From Nemania diffusa (taxonomy: Eukaryota > Ascomycota > Sordariomycetes > Xylariales > Xylariaceae), in contig JBBPUQ010000007.1 in NCBI GenBank assembly GCA_038501195.1, positions 3,077,501 to 3,141,500 on the forward strand: a stretch of DNA of 64,000 nt, written 5' to 3'. Numbering within the stretch: position 1 is the stretch's first letter; every line of letters starts with the position of its first letter. Both the position numbers and the translations under genes were made by a program. The notes beneath the pieces were generated by a model. The model saw only the letters and a list, made by a program, of their open reading frames with translations. It was not told where the DNA came from and searched no databases. Below are positions 1 to 10,500 of the stretch, one piece after another.

Positions 1-59
1 TGAGTCAGATGGATCCGACAAAGTATGGGGGATGCAGTTCCCTAATATCGAAGCTTTAG

Positions 60-1037
60 GCGTGTGTTCGTTGTAAGGCTCGCAAGAGAAGATGTGATGG
101 TAATACACCGAAGTGTTCGAATTGCGTCACCCACAATACAGAATGCAACTACGCAGCCGTTCGGAGAACAAGGGGACCAGGGAAAAGGTACAGTTACAGT
201 CCTCAGCATCGTGGAACTTGCGCAGCTGAAACGTATCATTACAGGGACAAGAGAACGGCAATTGAGGAGCAAGAAACACATGAACGATGCGACACGAACG
301 ACACATCCAACAACGCGAACCAAAGTTTCGCGAATGGTACAAGTCCACCCTCAGCAAGTAAATCCTCATCAGCGCATTTACCACCGATTGACTTAAATGC
401 CCCAAAACCCCTATCCATATTTCCAGAGTTCTTGCTATCGAAAAGCTTCCCTGATATTGTCAGAGCATTCAAATCAGAGATCAAAGAGGCTACTTCCAGG
501 GGAGAATTCTCTCCGCTGATGCCACAACATATCTCAAAGCCATTGATTGAGAACTCTTTCACAGATATCATGCCCGAGCCCCCTTTCATCACCCGAAGAA
601 TCTTCATGCAACTTTTCGACGCCCAGTATGCCGATGACATAGCATCCCCGGGACAAGACCCCGCGAGGTGGGCGCTAGTCAATGGTGTTATTGCCCTAGC
701 CGGGCGGTCTAAGATAGCCCCCGGGGCGGAGGCCGAAATGTCCCCCATCATGATGAGCTTCTACAGGAATGCTACATTAGTGCTTCATCAGGTTATAGGG
801 CAAGACCCTAGCTTGCTGTCCGCCCAAGCGCTGTTAGTTTTGGCCATCTTTGCCCGCGGAATCCCCGATGTCGAGGCATTCGTCAAGTTAACGAGCTGTG
901 CTTGCAATCAACTTGAGATACTTGAGCGAAAATGGTCCCTGACTATCCCGGTAGTGACGTTGGCGCACAAGGAACTATTTGTACGCGCTTACAGGTTTGC
1001 TAGTCAACTAGGCCAGGAGACCTATCAAGTGATGTAG
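60..1037 (+). CDS. Zn2Cys6 zinc-cluster transcription factor, 5'-partial, probably C-terminally truncated
   Basis: The frame is open from a splice acceptor (TAG at 57-59) to a stop at 1035-1037 and gives 325 residues. It begins with a fungal zinc cluster: Cys pairs at spacing C-x2-C-x6-C-x6-C-x2-C-x6-C (positions 63-149) with the basic KARKRRCDG stretch. A Ser/Asn-rich linker follows, then a region (about residues 125-320) that resembles the N-terminal part of the fungal-specific transcription factor domain. Known role of the family: nuclear DNA-binding regulator. An upstream exon could end at 22 (GT at 23-24; codons ending SDK), but the implied intron is only 37 nt, so the true 5' exon may lie outside the window. 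Family members are usually 600-800 residues; this one stops within the middle-homology region, so truncation is likely. No ATG can be assigned. Confidence 0.8.
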   Translation, partial: ACVRCKARKRRCDGNTPKCSNCVTHNTECNYAAVRRTRGPGKRYSYSPQHRGTCAAETYHYRDKRTAIEEQETHERCDTNDTSNNANQSFANGTSPPSASKSSSAHLPPIDLNAPKPLSIFPEFLLSKSFPDIVRAFKSEIKEATSRGEFSPLMPQHISKPLIENSFTDIMPEPPFITRRIFMQLFDAQYADDIASPGQDPARWALVNGVIALAGRSKIAPGAEAEMSPIMMSFYRNATLVLHQVIGQDPSLLSAQALLVLAIFARGIPDVEAFVKLTSCACNQLEILERKWSLTIPVVTLAHKELFVRAYRFASQLGQETYQVM

Positions 1038-1932
1038 CAAGGGATTGGGGTCCATATTTGAGAGTTTACTAAAGCCCCGGACAGGCATTCGGGTTAATAG
1101 AGCATCTCCCTACCCTTGTAACTTTAAAGCGTTGGTTTTAAGGGACTATTGTAGCAATAATACTGTTTTTCTTTTTTTTCTGTTTGTGCCAAAAATGGGT
1201 GTCATGGAAAGACCACACCGTTAATCATATAGGAAGTTAGTGGTATATATGGGGTGCTACACAATAAGTTCTTATATATAATGAGAGACGAAGTAGACTA
1301 TAGACCGAGTTTATCACAAGACTGTGAAATATGTATGGAATATTCAGCGTGTCTCCTAGGAGCATTTGTCCTGGACCTCTGTCTCTAATGATGAAATGAT
1401 TCGTATATGAGGGTACTATTCAGCTTACTGACTATGATAGAGAGGTGGGAGGACCTACTTATATACACGAACGGGATGCCCCTTTATCCTATACAGTGCA
1501 TGGAGTGACTCCTTGACACAGTATACCTTCAACATCTAACACACCGCAACAATACAGTCCTACCTAGCTACTCCTTTCCTCATCTACTAAATTTCTTAAC
1601 GTTGGATGTATCCTTCAGGTATGGATTGATCATTGATATCCGACGCTTTTTTTCCGGTGCAGGTGTCACCATAATAGTGCATTACTTCAGTGAATAGAAA
1701 TGCGTTTTGCACTGTGCGTTGTTTAAAGAAGGAGAGCTATTTTTGATAGCAAATTTATCATTATTAAAAACTACTTGTGCAGTATCATTTCATGATGCCC
1801 TCTATCAGACTTCAGGGCTTTAGATGATAACGACTTCTCAGCCTTGAGAAACAACATGTCCTTGCTAACTAAGTAGTGGTAGAACGAAATGAACGATTAG
1901 GGCTTATATAGAAGCCTCGTTACTATCAACGC
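1038..1932. other. Intergenic, gene-free; holds left inverted-repeat copy
   Basis: No credible coding region or splice pattern was found. The only structured element is the repeat at 1389-1533. The rest is moderately AT-rich, with short TA runs near 1250-1290. Confidence 0.6.
1389..1533 (+). repeat. Inverted dispersed repeat, left copy
   Basis: This segment recurs in reverse complement at 6773-6918. A core of 44 bases is identical (1413-1456 versus 6854-6897) and the flanks align with scattered substitutions and a 4-base insertion in the right copy. Similarity ends abruptly on both sides. Neither copy contains an ORF, a poly-A tail or an obvious target-site duplication, so the element type is unknown. 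Confidence 0.85.
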
Positions 1933-2396
1933 TTACGCCAGTTCACACTTGACGCTCATAGTAATGTCGTTCCAACCAAAGATCGCCAAGTTGTAATGGC
2001 GGTCATCGTTGGTGACGGGCCCGCCACGATTGCCAGCACAACCGGTGTTCCTAATTGCATGGTCAGATCGAATCAACCTTTGAAGCGCATATTTTTTCAC
2101 TTACTCATTGTATATGTAGCAGTTATGCCCGGCGGCAGCCCTCGCGGAGGTAAGGCCAGTTGGAACGGGGACTAGCAGTACAAGACATGAATTAGCCTCC
2201 CATAACTATTCTATAGGCATGTTTACGTGAGGATTTGGAGGCGGAACATACTGCATTGGCCGGCGTCTGCACAGATATCGTGACAGTTCTGGAAGTTCGG
2301 ATCTGTACAGTATTGAAAGATGAAAGTTGCGTGAATAGGCACTACCAAAGCGCCGAAGCTGGCAACGAGCAGAGATAGTTGTTTCAAGGAAGCCAT
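1933..2396 (-). CDS. Small secreted cysteine-rich protein (effector-like), 3 exons
   Basis: I reconstructed this gene from splice signals. Exons on the minus strand are 2396-2252, 2171-2105 and 2050-1933. Intron 1 (80 nt) has a GTATGT donor and CTAG acceptor; intron 2 (54 nt) has GTAAGT and TTAG. All phases agree and give 109 residues. Residues 1-23 form a signal peptide (hydrophobic LSLLVASFGALVVP core, then an Ala-x-Ala-like site before TFIF). The mature part of about 86 residues has seven cysteines, with motifs FQYCTDPNF, NCYIYN and IFGWND and a final Cys near SVKCEL. A TATA box lies about 110 bases upstream of the ATG. No function is recognised; size, secretion signal and cysteine content match fungal candidate effectors. 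It sits inside the inverted-repeat bracket. Confidence 0.78.
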
Positions 2397-2499
2397 AACG
2401 CCAAATGGTGTTTGAGATGTAGAGAGAGTGTGGGAAGGTAGCGAAATGGAGTACTGGGATGCTCCGAAGGGAATAATAATCGAGAGAGAGGAGACAAGC

Positions 2500-2516
2500 T
2501 AGAGCTTTTATATATA
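2500..2516 (-). promoter_or_regulatory. TATA box of the secreted-protein gene
   Basis: On the minus strand this reads TATATATAAAAGCTC, a strong TATA element about 105-115 bases upstream of the ATG at 2396. It is followed by a pyrimidine-rich stretch (CTCCTCTCTCTC) typical of fungal transcription starts. Confidence 0.6.
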
Positions 2517-4048
2517 GTTTTGTGCCAGTATATCCTCATCGTCGCCCCCTTTCGAACTGTTGTTATATAGGACTTAGGGGGCTATGGTCATCGAACCACT
2601 TCAAGTTTTGTTGCTACGAGGGTATATCCACTTGCAATAGCACTACAATTCCCTTTGCATGCTTTTATTTTGAATCGGTGTAAAGCTGAAAGCTGGCAGA
2701 TCACTTGCCAAGATTCAATGAATATGCGGCCCGAATGTATACGGCCTTTAGAAGCCGATCTCCCTTACTGACAGCTTACCCTGCGTGAGGGAGGGTAATT
2801 GTTTCGTGGTTTGAACCTCAGACAGGCAAACTAAATTACGAAACATCACAGCGCAACTAGACCCTCGCATTGAATGTAGTATTCGCAGGCTATGCTAGAC
2901 ATTGGGCTACATGCACAGACTTTTCGTACACGGGCTGAGGCATGTCCTCCGATATTGTCCTTGGCATTGGTGATAATAGTAGGTTCCGCAATTGGATCAA
3001 CAAACAACAACTAAGCGAGCCAATGAGAAATCGCATGTAAAATACCAAGACACCTTAGTTTTCGTTGAGACCGAAAGTCGAACATAATACGGGCCTTACC
3101 CTTATCTCCTACAGTTCAAGTTGTTTTTACAGATGCCAATTAAGCTGCAGACAAATTCTTGTGCACCTTGTAAGGCAAAACTATAGTAAAAGTTATCTTA
3201 TCGCCAATTGTTGTTACAGCGATCGCTCCCTTCATCTCCACGCTCCGTTAGGAATCTTGCAGGATCTTGAGGCCTCTTTCAATAGTGCCTGTTAGATTAG
3301 AGTCCATATGTTCACTATCTTTAATATTCTATGTTGTTGACCTTATTCCATCATTATTCCTTGTTTATGAATGATCTGGATAAATGTTTAATGCTCGCTT
3401 ATACTTAATTCAGACATGCAAACTGAGATAACACACCTAAACTACAAAAATAAAAATTGTTTAAAGGTGAATTACATGTTTAAAAAGCAAGATAATCAAA
3501 TCATTGTTGGTTTATATTTAGTTGTTAATTAAAACTTAAGCAACCTGCATAATGTAATTTAGCTTATGTGTGCTTGTGTAGTTGATGGAATATAAACGTG
3601 GAGCAGCATCAGTTAACAATAGGCTATCACTCTTGGACAAGCAAGTGCAAGGCATTTTCAGTCTCTCCTACTACTTAGACTTAGTGTGTGCAAAGAAAGT
3701 TAATACCACAATGTAGAGGCCTACTTTACTTCTTGTGAATTTATTTCCTAAGTTTTCCGAGAAATTAAGAACCTAGTAAGACTCCAAGCAGGCTAGTATT
3801 AGCTGCCGGGTTTTACTCTACCCAGATTACTTTCATTTCGTCAGAGCTTAACACGCTAGGAGGGAGCCTACACTCTACAAGTTTATTCCGCGGAGGTCTG
3901 GAAAGGTTTGCAGTACGCTATAGGTTTTAATTAAAGGTCTTGGAATACCAAATCGTCAGAGATCAAGATAGATCTTTAATATGAATGTTGAGTTATAGTT
4001 AAGTATTACGCCATTGCTTTGCAGACTCAACTTTTAAACATGGCCTAG
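2517..4048. other. Intergenic, gene-free, AT-rich in part
   Basis: No gene is supported. The ORF-like stretch at 3065-3295 has no start context or recognisable motif. 3300-3560 is clearly AT-rich, consistent with mutation-decayed (possibly RIP-affected) DNA, although base-pair statistics were not computed. Confidence 0.5.
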
Positions 4049-5182
4049 TCAATTCTGTCCGAGTAAAGATACCTCTGGCCAATCCTGTGACTCCTCACCA
4101 TCTAGTAATCCACCTTCCTCGCCCTTTAGAAATCGGCCGAATAGCGCGTCCAAGTATGTTGTTTCAATATCAATAACCCTTTCACCTGCTATAGTTCCCA
4201 GGCCAATGTCAAGAAGGGGTGGTGAATCAACACCGAGGACATCTCTGATAATTGGGAAGTCTGTGAATGCGCCGTGCTCAGTCCCACTGACACCGTACTG
4301 CCTCTTGAAACCGCGGAGGTTCTCCCACGCTGTCGTCCAAGTGTCATCAACCATGCGGGGGTCTGTACCGAATAACATGAAAGGGGAATCCGTGCCCTTT
4401 TCAATGACAGAGCCAAACAAGATTCCGTCAAAGTTTGCACCTACTGCAAATCGTGTGTCGTTTAGGAGAAGCTGCAGCGAGGTTGCGCCGCCGAAGGAAT
4501 GCCCGAAGGCGCCGACCTTATCGGTACGTAGCTTCGTAGATGCAGTAGTGCCAAGACTGGGGATTCGAGACACGACGGAAGGGTCAGACAGAGCGTCGAG
4601 TACAAAGCTCATGTCTGCCACTCGGACGTCAAGGTACTGATCCGCGGTACCATTCACGACAACAGAGTCTTTGGCATACACAGCATGGCCATCGGGATAT
4701 TCCACTATTCCGGCATCGTATGGATGGTCAATAGAGACGATGTTCCAGCCGTGGCTGGCAATCTCTTCAAGCTCTGCAGAGTAAAAGGTCCTAGAGTTGC
4801 CTAGACCAGGACCAAAGAGTAGCAGGGGGAGCTCGGGGTGAGACAACGGGCTATGGAGGCACGATCGGGTTAAGATGCGCTCAGCCGAAGCATTGGTGTC
4901 GTTGTACACAGCGTCGATATAAGCTGCTGTGAGAGGTGGGAATTGTAACGCTAACGTGCATGCTTGAGGGTGCCCTACTTTTCCTTGCGTAGGATAGAAG
5001 AGGGAGACAACTAGTTTCCGCGATTGGACAATTGGTGCAAAGGGATCGATGCGCGAAGAGTCTACGAGCTCGAGAACGCTTGTGCCAACTTCATAAGGCC
5101 CCTTAAGCTTAGGCAAAGATACGAGTGAGGAGGCGCTGGCCTGTAAGGCAAGCACAAGAGAGTGGAATATTAATTTCTGCAT
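4049..5182 (-). CDS. Secreted platelet-activating-factor acetylhydrolase-like alpha/beta hydrolase
   Basis: Intronless, 377 residues. Residues 1-19 look like a signal peptide (KLIFHSLVLALQASASS). The nucleophile elbow GHSFGG places the serine at residue 229. Downstream NFDG gives Asp252 and EHGAFTDF gives His303, the Ser-Asp-His order of the PAF-acetylhydrolase family (PF03403-like). The upstream LLFGPGLGNSR stretch (about 121-131) fits the oxyanion-hole region and WNIVSIDHPYDAG matches the family strand. Several N-x-S/T sites (for example NDT, NGT) suit a secreted glycoprotein. Known family chemistry: hydrolysis of short or oxidised acyl chains on phospholipids; the substrate here is unknown. 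A TATA box lies about 50 bases upstream. Confidence 0.88.
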   Translation of the reverse strand: MQKLIFHSLVLALQASASSLVSLPKLKGPYEVGTSVLELVDSSRIDPFAPIVQSRKLVVSLFYPTQGKVGHPQACTLALQFPPLTAAYIDAVYNDTNASAERILTRSCLHSPLSHPELPLLLFGPGLGNSRTFYSAELEEIASHGWNIVSIDHPYDAGIVEYPDGHAVYAKDSVVVNGTADQYLDVRVADMSFVLDALSDPSVVSRIPSLGTTASTKLRTDKVGAFGHSFGGATSLQLLLNDTRFAVGANFDGILFGSVIEKGTDSPFMLFGTDPRMVDDTWTTAWENLRGFKRQYGVSGTEHGAFTDFPIIRDVLGVDSPPLLDIGLGTIAGERVIDIETTYLDALFGRFLKGEEGGLLDGEESQDWPEVSLLGQN

Positions 5183-5229
5183 TTTAGCAAAAAGGCAGTT
5201 CTGGGAAGGGTGCCCTACACAAACTAAGA

Positions 5230-5238
5230 ATATATAAT
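5230..5238 (-). promoter_or_regulatory. TATA box of the PAF-acetylhydrolase-like gene
   Basis: ATTATATATTC on the minus strand, about 50 bases upstream of the ATG at 5182. Confidence 0.5.
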
Positions 5239-7554
5239 ACGACGAAGACCCCGAAAACTGACTCGGGAAGATTCCTGATCTTGTATATACAGCTTATATA
5301 TTGCTTATGGGTTTGGCTTGCATGTCGCAATTAGTGTAATCTAGCTGGCAAATTGTCCATGTCTTAGGTAAAAGAAAAGCAAGATTCGTAGAGTGATAAA
5401 CACAAAAATCATTACGCCAAGGAAACATGACGAATATCGTGCGATTGCGGATACGAATAGTAGACCCCGGGCAGCGAGATTATCTTATCAGATCCAAACT
5501 TGATCTAAACTTACTACGATCAATCATACGTCTATGCCTATTTCGTCAATTCTTAATAATAATAATAGGTAGGTTTGTAGAGAATAATAAGACGGTAACC
5601 CGTTTCAGGTTTAATGCGGGAAGACTTGGCGCATCCTTAGCATCCTTGGTCCGAACATAATAGCGACTAGCGCCTTGGAAAGTTAAGTGGTAAGGAAGGA
5701 TGGGCAAGTACCTGTTAACTTCATCACTTCTCGACGCGTAGTAAAACCAACTCGGTCGTTTAAAGCGGCTACGAAAACGTGGCTATGCGCTTAGAGTAAA
5801 TCCGACTTTTGAAATCTATATCAGAGAATACAACTTTTAAAATTACTGCTTTTCCATTTGTCGCACGTTAAATCTTCTAGTACCTACTGTGTAAAGGGTA
5901 AAATAGTAGTATCACGTGCTCTAATACTACTGCTCGCCTAGACCAGCATCTCTTGGCTTAGTCGGAACTTGCTATACAGGACTGTATTCGGCTATGTGAG
6001 TATTCAGGTACATACAATCGTGTCAACAGTGCTTAATTTATCTCAGAGCTCCTATTGAGTATGCTTGAAAATATCGGGTTGTAAGACCTATAGAAGATAT
6101 ATAAATTGGTGCTACAATACTCTGTTCAATATTAGGGATGTATACGTATCATTATTCAAACATTTTGTTATGCCATAATATACTTAGGTTACACCCACTA
6201 CAAAACTACTTATCCCCTAGTCCAGTTATTAACAATATATCTACTTACGGTAGTAATATTGAGCTTAGGAGGTTTATCAAAAAAAAAAACCGCAAAGCCA
6301 GAAGTCACCTTCAAGGTCCAAGAACACAATGTATTGTTATGCGTATTTATTATCGTGCAGGCTTTTCATTGGAATATGATATACGTACGCAAATGCAAAT
6401 TGCGCAATGTTTAGGAAATTTCCACCTCACTACGTTTTGTATTCAAATGGATCGAGACGCAAAGATATGGTCACGGTAAAGCCACTCTCTTAGCCATTCT
6501 CCTAGACACTCTTAGGACCTACGACTTCGGTAGAGACTGGCGTCATATTCTATCCTAGCCAGGCATCCCTAGATTCATATAAGACCCCCTAACGTTATAG
6601 GCAAGGCTATTGGAAGAAGTAAAGGAATTACGGGGGGTCCCTTTTTATTAGGCTCTTTATAATTCATATAGTTAAGCCCACTGCCTCGGCATCTGTTCAG
6701 TGTGCCACGTGCTTCCCTCTTGATCTCCTCCACAAGCTGGTGATAAGTTTTGCAGTTCCAGCAAAAAGTTTGTTGAAAGTATGTTAGGTCAAGGAGTCAC
6801 TTCGTGTACTGTATAGGATAAGGGGCTCAGGCATCTCGTTCGTGTAAATAAGCAGGTCCTCCCACCTCTCTATCATAGTCAGTAAGCTGAATAGTACGCT
6901 CATATACCATTCATTTCATCAAAGCTCAGGATAGACGTATAATACTACGTTGTATCCTCATCTTCTGTTCACCTTTGTTACCTAGGTATATAAGGGTATA
7001 TCAGCTACCTGGTTAGGTACCTAGGTAGGTAGTAAAAGGGGCAAGAGCACCCTTGAGCTGTATGTACCTCGTGACCTACCTGCCTAGATGTGTAATTCTG
7101 TCCCACCAGCTTCAGCCATATTGATACTTCTCTTGCCTAAGTACCTAGGTATACTATCGCCTTCTTAACCCTACCCTTCTCTTCCCTTCTTCAACCTACA
7201 ACAACCAAACAGCGTCGTGCTAGTCATTACACGCGGTGCGCTAATTCCGGTGTTTTGAATCAAATTTTACTTCTTTTCTTCGTATTATCATCAACGATAC
7301 CTTCATTCCTCTTTTGACCTACATTTTATGTCTTTCCTACCTATTATGTAACTAGGTACCTAGGCAGTTGGCCCCTTCCCATCAACCGCACCTGCCTCCC
7401 ACAACACAGCTTCCACCCACTTTTGCCCTGGGGCAACCCAATTGTTCATCCCAATTATACCACAACAAGCTACTGAGGTTAGTTAGTTCTTCTTTTCCTC
7501 CTTCCCATATCTTCTCCTCGGTAGCAGACTTACCATTATAAGCAGATTAGCACT
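5239..7554. other. Intergenic; right inverted-repeat copy and helicase leader
   Basis: 5240-6760 is AT-rich and holds no supported gene. The repeat copy is at 6773-6918. From about 6990 to 7550 the DNA changes character: CCTAGGTA/TAGGTAGG tetramers (7005-7035, 7140-7150, 7350-7365) and then pyrimidine-rich DNA (7160-7540), typical of a fungal promoter and 5' leader for the helicase that starts at 7555. Confidence 0.55.
6773..6918 (-). repeat. Inverted dispersed repeat, right copy
   Basis: Reverse-complement partner of 1389-1533, with an identical 44-base core (6854-6897). Several differences between copies are transitions, which would be compatible with RIP-type mutation. The two copies face each other across about 5.2 kb containing the small secreted protein and hydrolase genes. 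Confidence 0.85.
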
Positions 7555-10500
7555 ATGGCGTCTTCTAGCACCGATGCTCCCGGCGCCTCTGCGGGTTTGG
7601 GCACGGTGCACGACAAAAAAGAAGAATTCGCGTCGCAACAGTGGTCTGCTCTCCACCGGAAGGTTCACCTCCGCGCGGATTCACTCAATCTGGCTACTTC
7701 GGTTCCATGTCTCATGTCCATCAATGGACAGGTTTGCGGCTCTCCCAATAATGTTCTCATTGGCCAAATCGGTCGCTTCGCGATTGATACTTCAATCGGA
7801 CTTTCTGCACGATTTATTTATAATGAAGCGACCATTCCCCGGCTTGAAGTCTTGGTTGTCTTCAGGTACTCTGCGCTAAGATCATACAGGTCAATCGACC
7901 TAGGTCTTATCGACATCCCTTTCAACCAAGAGTTGCCAGCGCCTCGCATCGCCTTCTTACAGTCCGAAGAAGCGAAGAAAGAGTTAAGCCAGTTTGGTGA
8001 CACTTCAAACATCCCATTTGAAATCGGATGTACTATTTTAGAACTCAATGCTAGCAAGGTTTTGGCTGCGATTCATGAGACAAGAGTGCCCCTCGACACG
8101 CCAGAAATTAAGGAACAAATTGCGGTCTTGAAGAAAGCATTGGATTCTACAGCTCACAAGGCCTTTGCTTTTCAATTTTTCTTCAATGGAGACCACACCA
8201 AGTCAGAGGGATCGCTATATCTGGCATTAAAAGGAATCCAGCACTTTCATGACATGCACGCAAAGGGGCACGATTTCCTCAGCAAGTGGTTTACCTTATG
8301 CAAAAATACCCATGCCCTGACTGAGGAAACAATAATACGACTCTCTAAAGAGAATCAGCTTAAAGCTGAAAGACCTATGATTGATCCAATGCCTGCACAG
8401 CACAAGTTCGCAAGCAAAGACGAGCTCAGTGTCGCTCTCGCCTATGGCTCGATAGACCAGTTTGATATGGAACAGGCACACATCAATGAAAGAAACGCCC
8501 AGTCTTTCAAGTGCCACTTTGCGGGACTAAAGAACCTGAAATCTCCAAATGATCTGCCCGAGGCATTGATATTGGTCGTCACGGCAGGCTCCAAGGAGCT
8601 CAGGCTTCTACCCCCGAAAGGAAAGAAGTTGAAGTGTCGCATCGAAGGTCTCGAGCGTCAGCCCAATGAGCCAAGGCTAACTGACAAGGTCGAGAAGTTC
8701 ATGCATATCATATCTGACATCTTTGAAGGGGAGATGGATGCTGCTTCCAGGCGGAGCCAGCTATCCCATTATGCCAGAGTGGGCAATCTAGAAGAACGCA
8801 ACAAAGTCACTCAAGCTTTCATGAGCCTCCATGAGATCATTGCAAACGGCAATAGCACTGACCCCAAAGGAGAGCTCCGACAACTAGTGGCAACTCATGT
8901 GGATGTCTTAAGTACCAAGGACGGCATCGTTTTAGATGGCAATGAACAAGAGAGACTCAAATGGTTCAAGGGTGAGCGGCTAGACTTCAATCTTCCCGAG
9001 CTAAGTTCAAAAGGAGCTGCATTTATTTTCAAGATTCCTAGGGAGCCCAAGGCGGAAGCTGACGGAGGAGATCGCCGCCCAATCAATGTCCAAGTTCCTG
9101 TTCCATCAAACAAGGCTGCGTACAAGACATTCTTGCAAACCGAGTTTTGGGAATCTTCGAGCACTTGCCAGTTCAGAGAAGATCCTGTTGAATCGCCGAC
9201 CAGATGCGATATCACTGGCCTTGCCGAACTTTTGAGCCCAAGGTCTGTTCAGGATGGCCCCCTGCAGGTTTCAGAATATGCCCAGAACATCTACAATTGG
9301 AGCACGGACTTTCAGGATTACAAACCTCTTGAAGATGAAAAAAATGTATCAGAACGTTTCCCGATCTTTCAAGATATCGTCCAGGGAAAAGAAGATGTTC
9401 CTGAGGGCCTTCTAAGATGGTATGGTGATCTTGATCAAGACCAGAAAGATGGGATTGAGAATCTGAAGACAACCAACAATGGTATGGTCTCGGTCGTAGG
9501 ATGTTTTGGAAGCGGTAAAACTTCCTTTGGTATCTTTCTGCACAAAGGTATCGAGCTAAGTGACCCGGATTCAAAAATTCTCTGGATTGCGCCGAACAAT
9601 AGTATTATTGATGACTTGCCCGCAAAGTACAATAGTCTTTGTGAGAGATACGGTTTCGAAGATTACAAGAGCACATGCCCTCTCCGAGTATATTCCTTGC
9701 CCAAGGAACTCAAAGCTGGTATCAAGCTGATCGGCCAGAAATTCACGGAATTCAATCTAGCCAAAGATGCCGAGAAGGCCACCGGAAATAACGACGACGA
9801 GATCAGCGCCATTGAACATTTCATGGCCGTGAAAATGCTAGATGATTGCTGGTCACGTCATAAAAACCGCTCTCATCCGCACAAGAACTTTGCTAACTCG
9901 TCGCTCCACGTCTCCGTGTACGAGGAATTCAATCGAGACCCTTTCAGAATTCCTGAACTCTACACTCTGGGGAAGTCCGTGGAAACTGATGATATTCTAG
10001 CTGAAACTACTTACGATGTCATCGAGGATGTAATGCTGGATATGTACAGGTCGAAGCTTGGCCAAGCCCGCAGTGTGTGTACCACCCCAACTGCTGCCCG
10101 GGACTCCAAGCTTCGAACTTTTTTCCGACCCAATACTCTGATTTTTGATGAGGCAGCCCGCATGCACGAGATCACTCTCTTTTCAACCATCGCCGGATAC
10201 CCCACAGTCACAACAGTTATCCAGATTGGTGACCCAAACCAGCTGAAGCCTTATACCAGCCAGCCACATATCGATGCCCAGCTACCGTTTGGCGCCCAGG
10301 TCTCCGTATCTAACCTAGAACGTATAGACATATCAGGTGTCACTACCATCCACCTCATGACGAATCACCGGCAATTTGCCGACCTATACAAGGACCCAAG
10401 CGCTATCATCTATCAAAAGCGTGTCAAGAGCGGTGTGGAAAAGCAATGGACACCTCAAGCTTTGCACGCCAATGCGATGCTGAAGGAACACTTTCATCCG

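Noticed and set aside
2800..2835. Possible tRNA T-arm (GGTTTGAACCTC) with a B-box-like sequence
   Set aside because: No matching acceptor stem, D-arm or anticodon arm can be placed around it on either strand.
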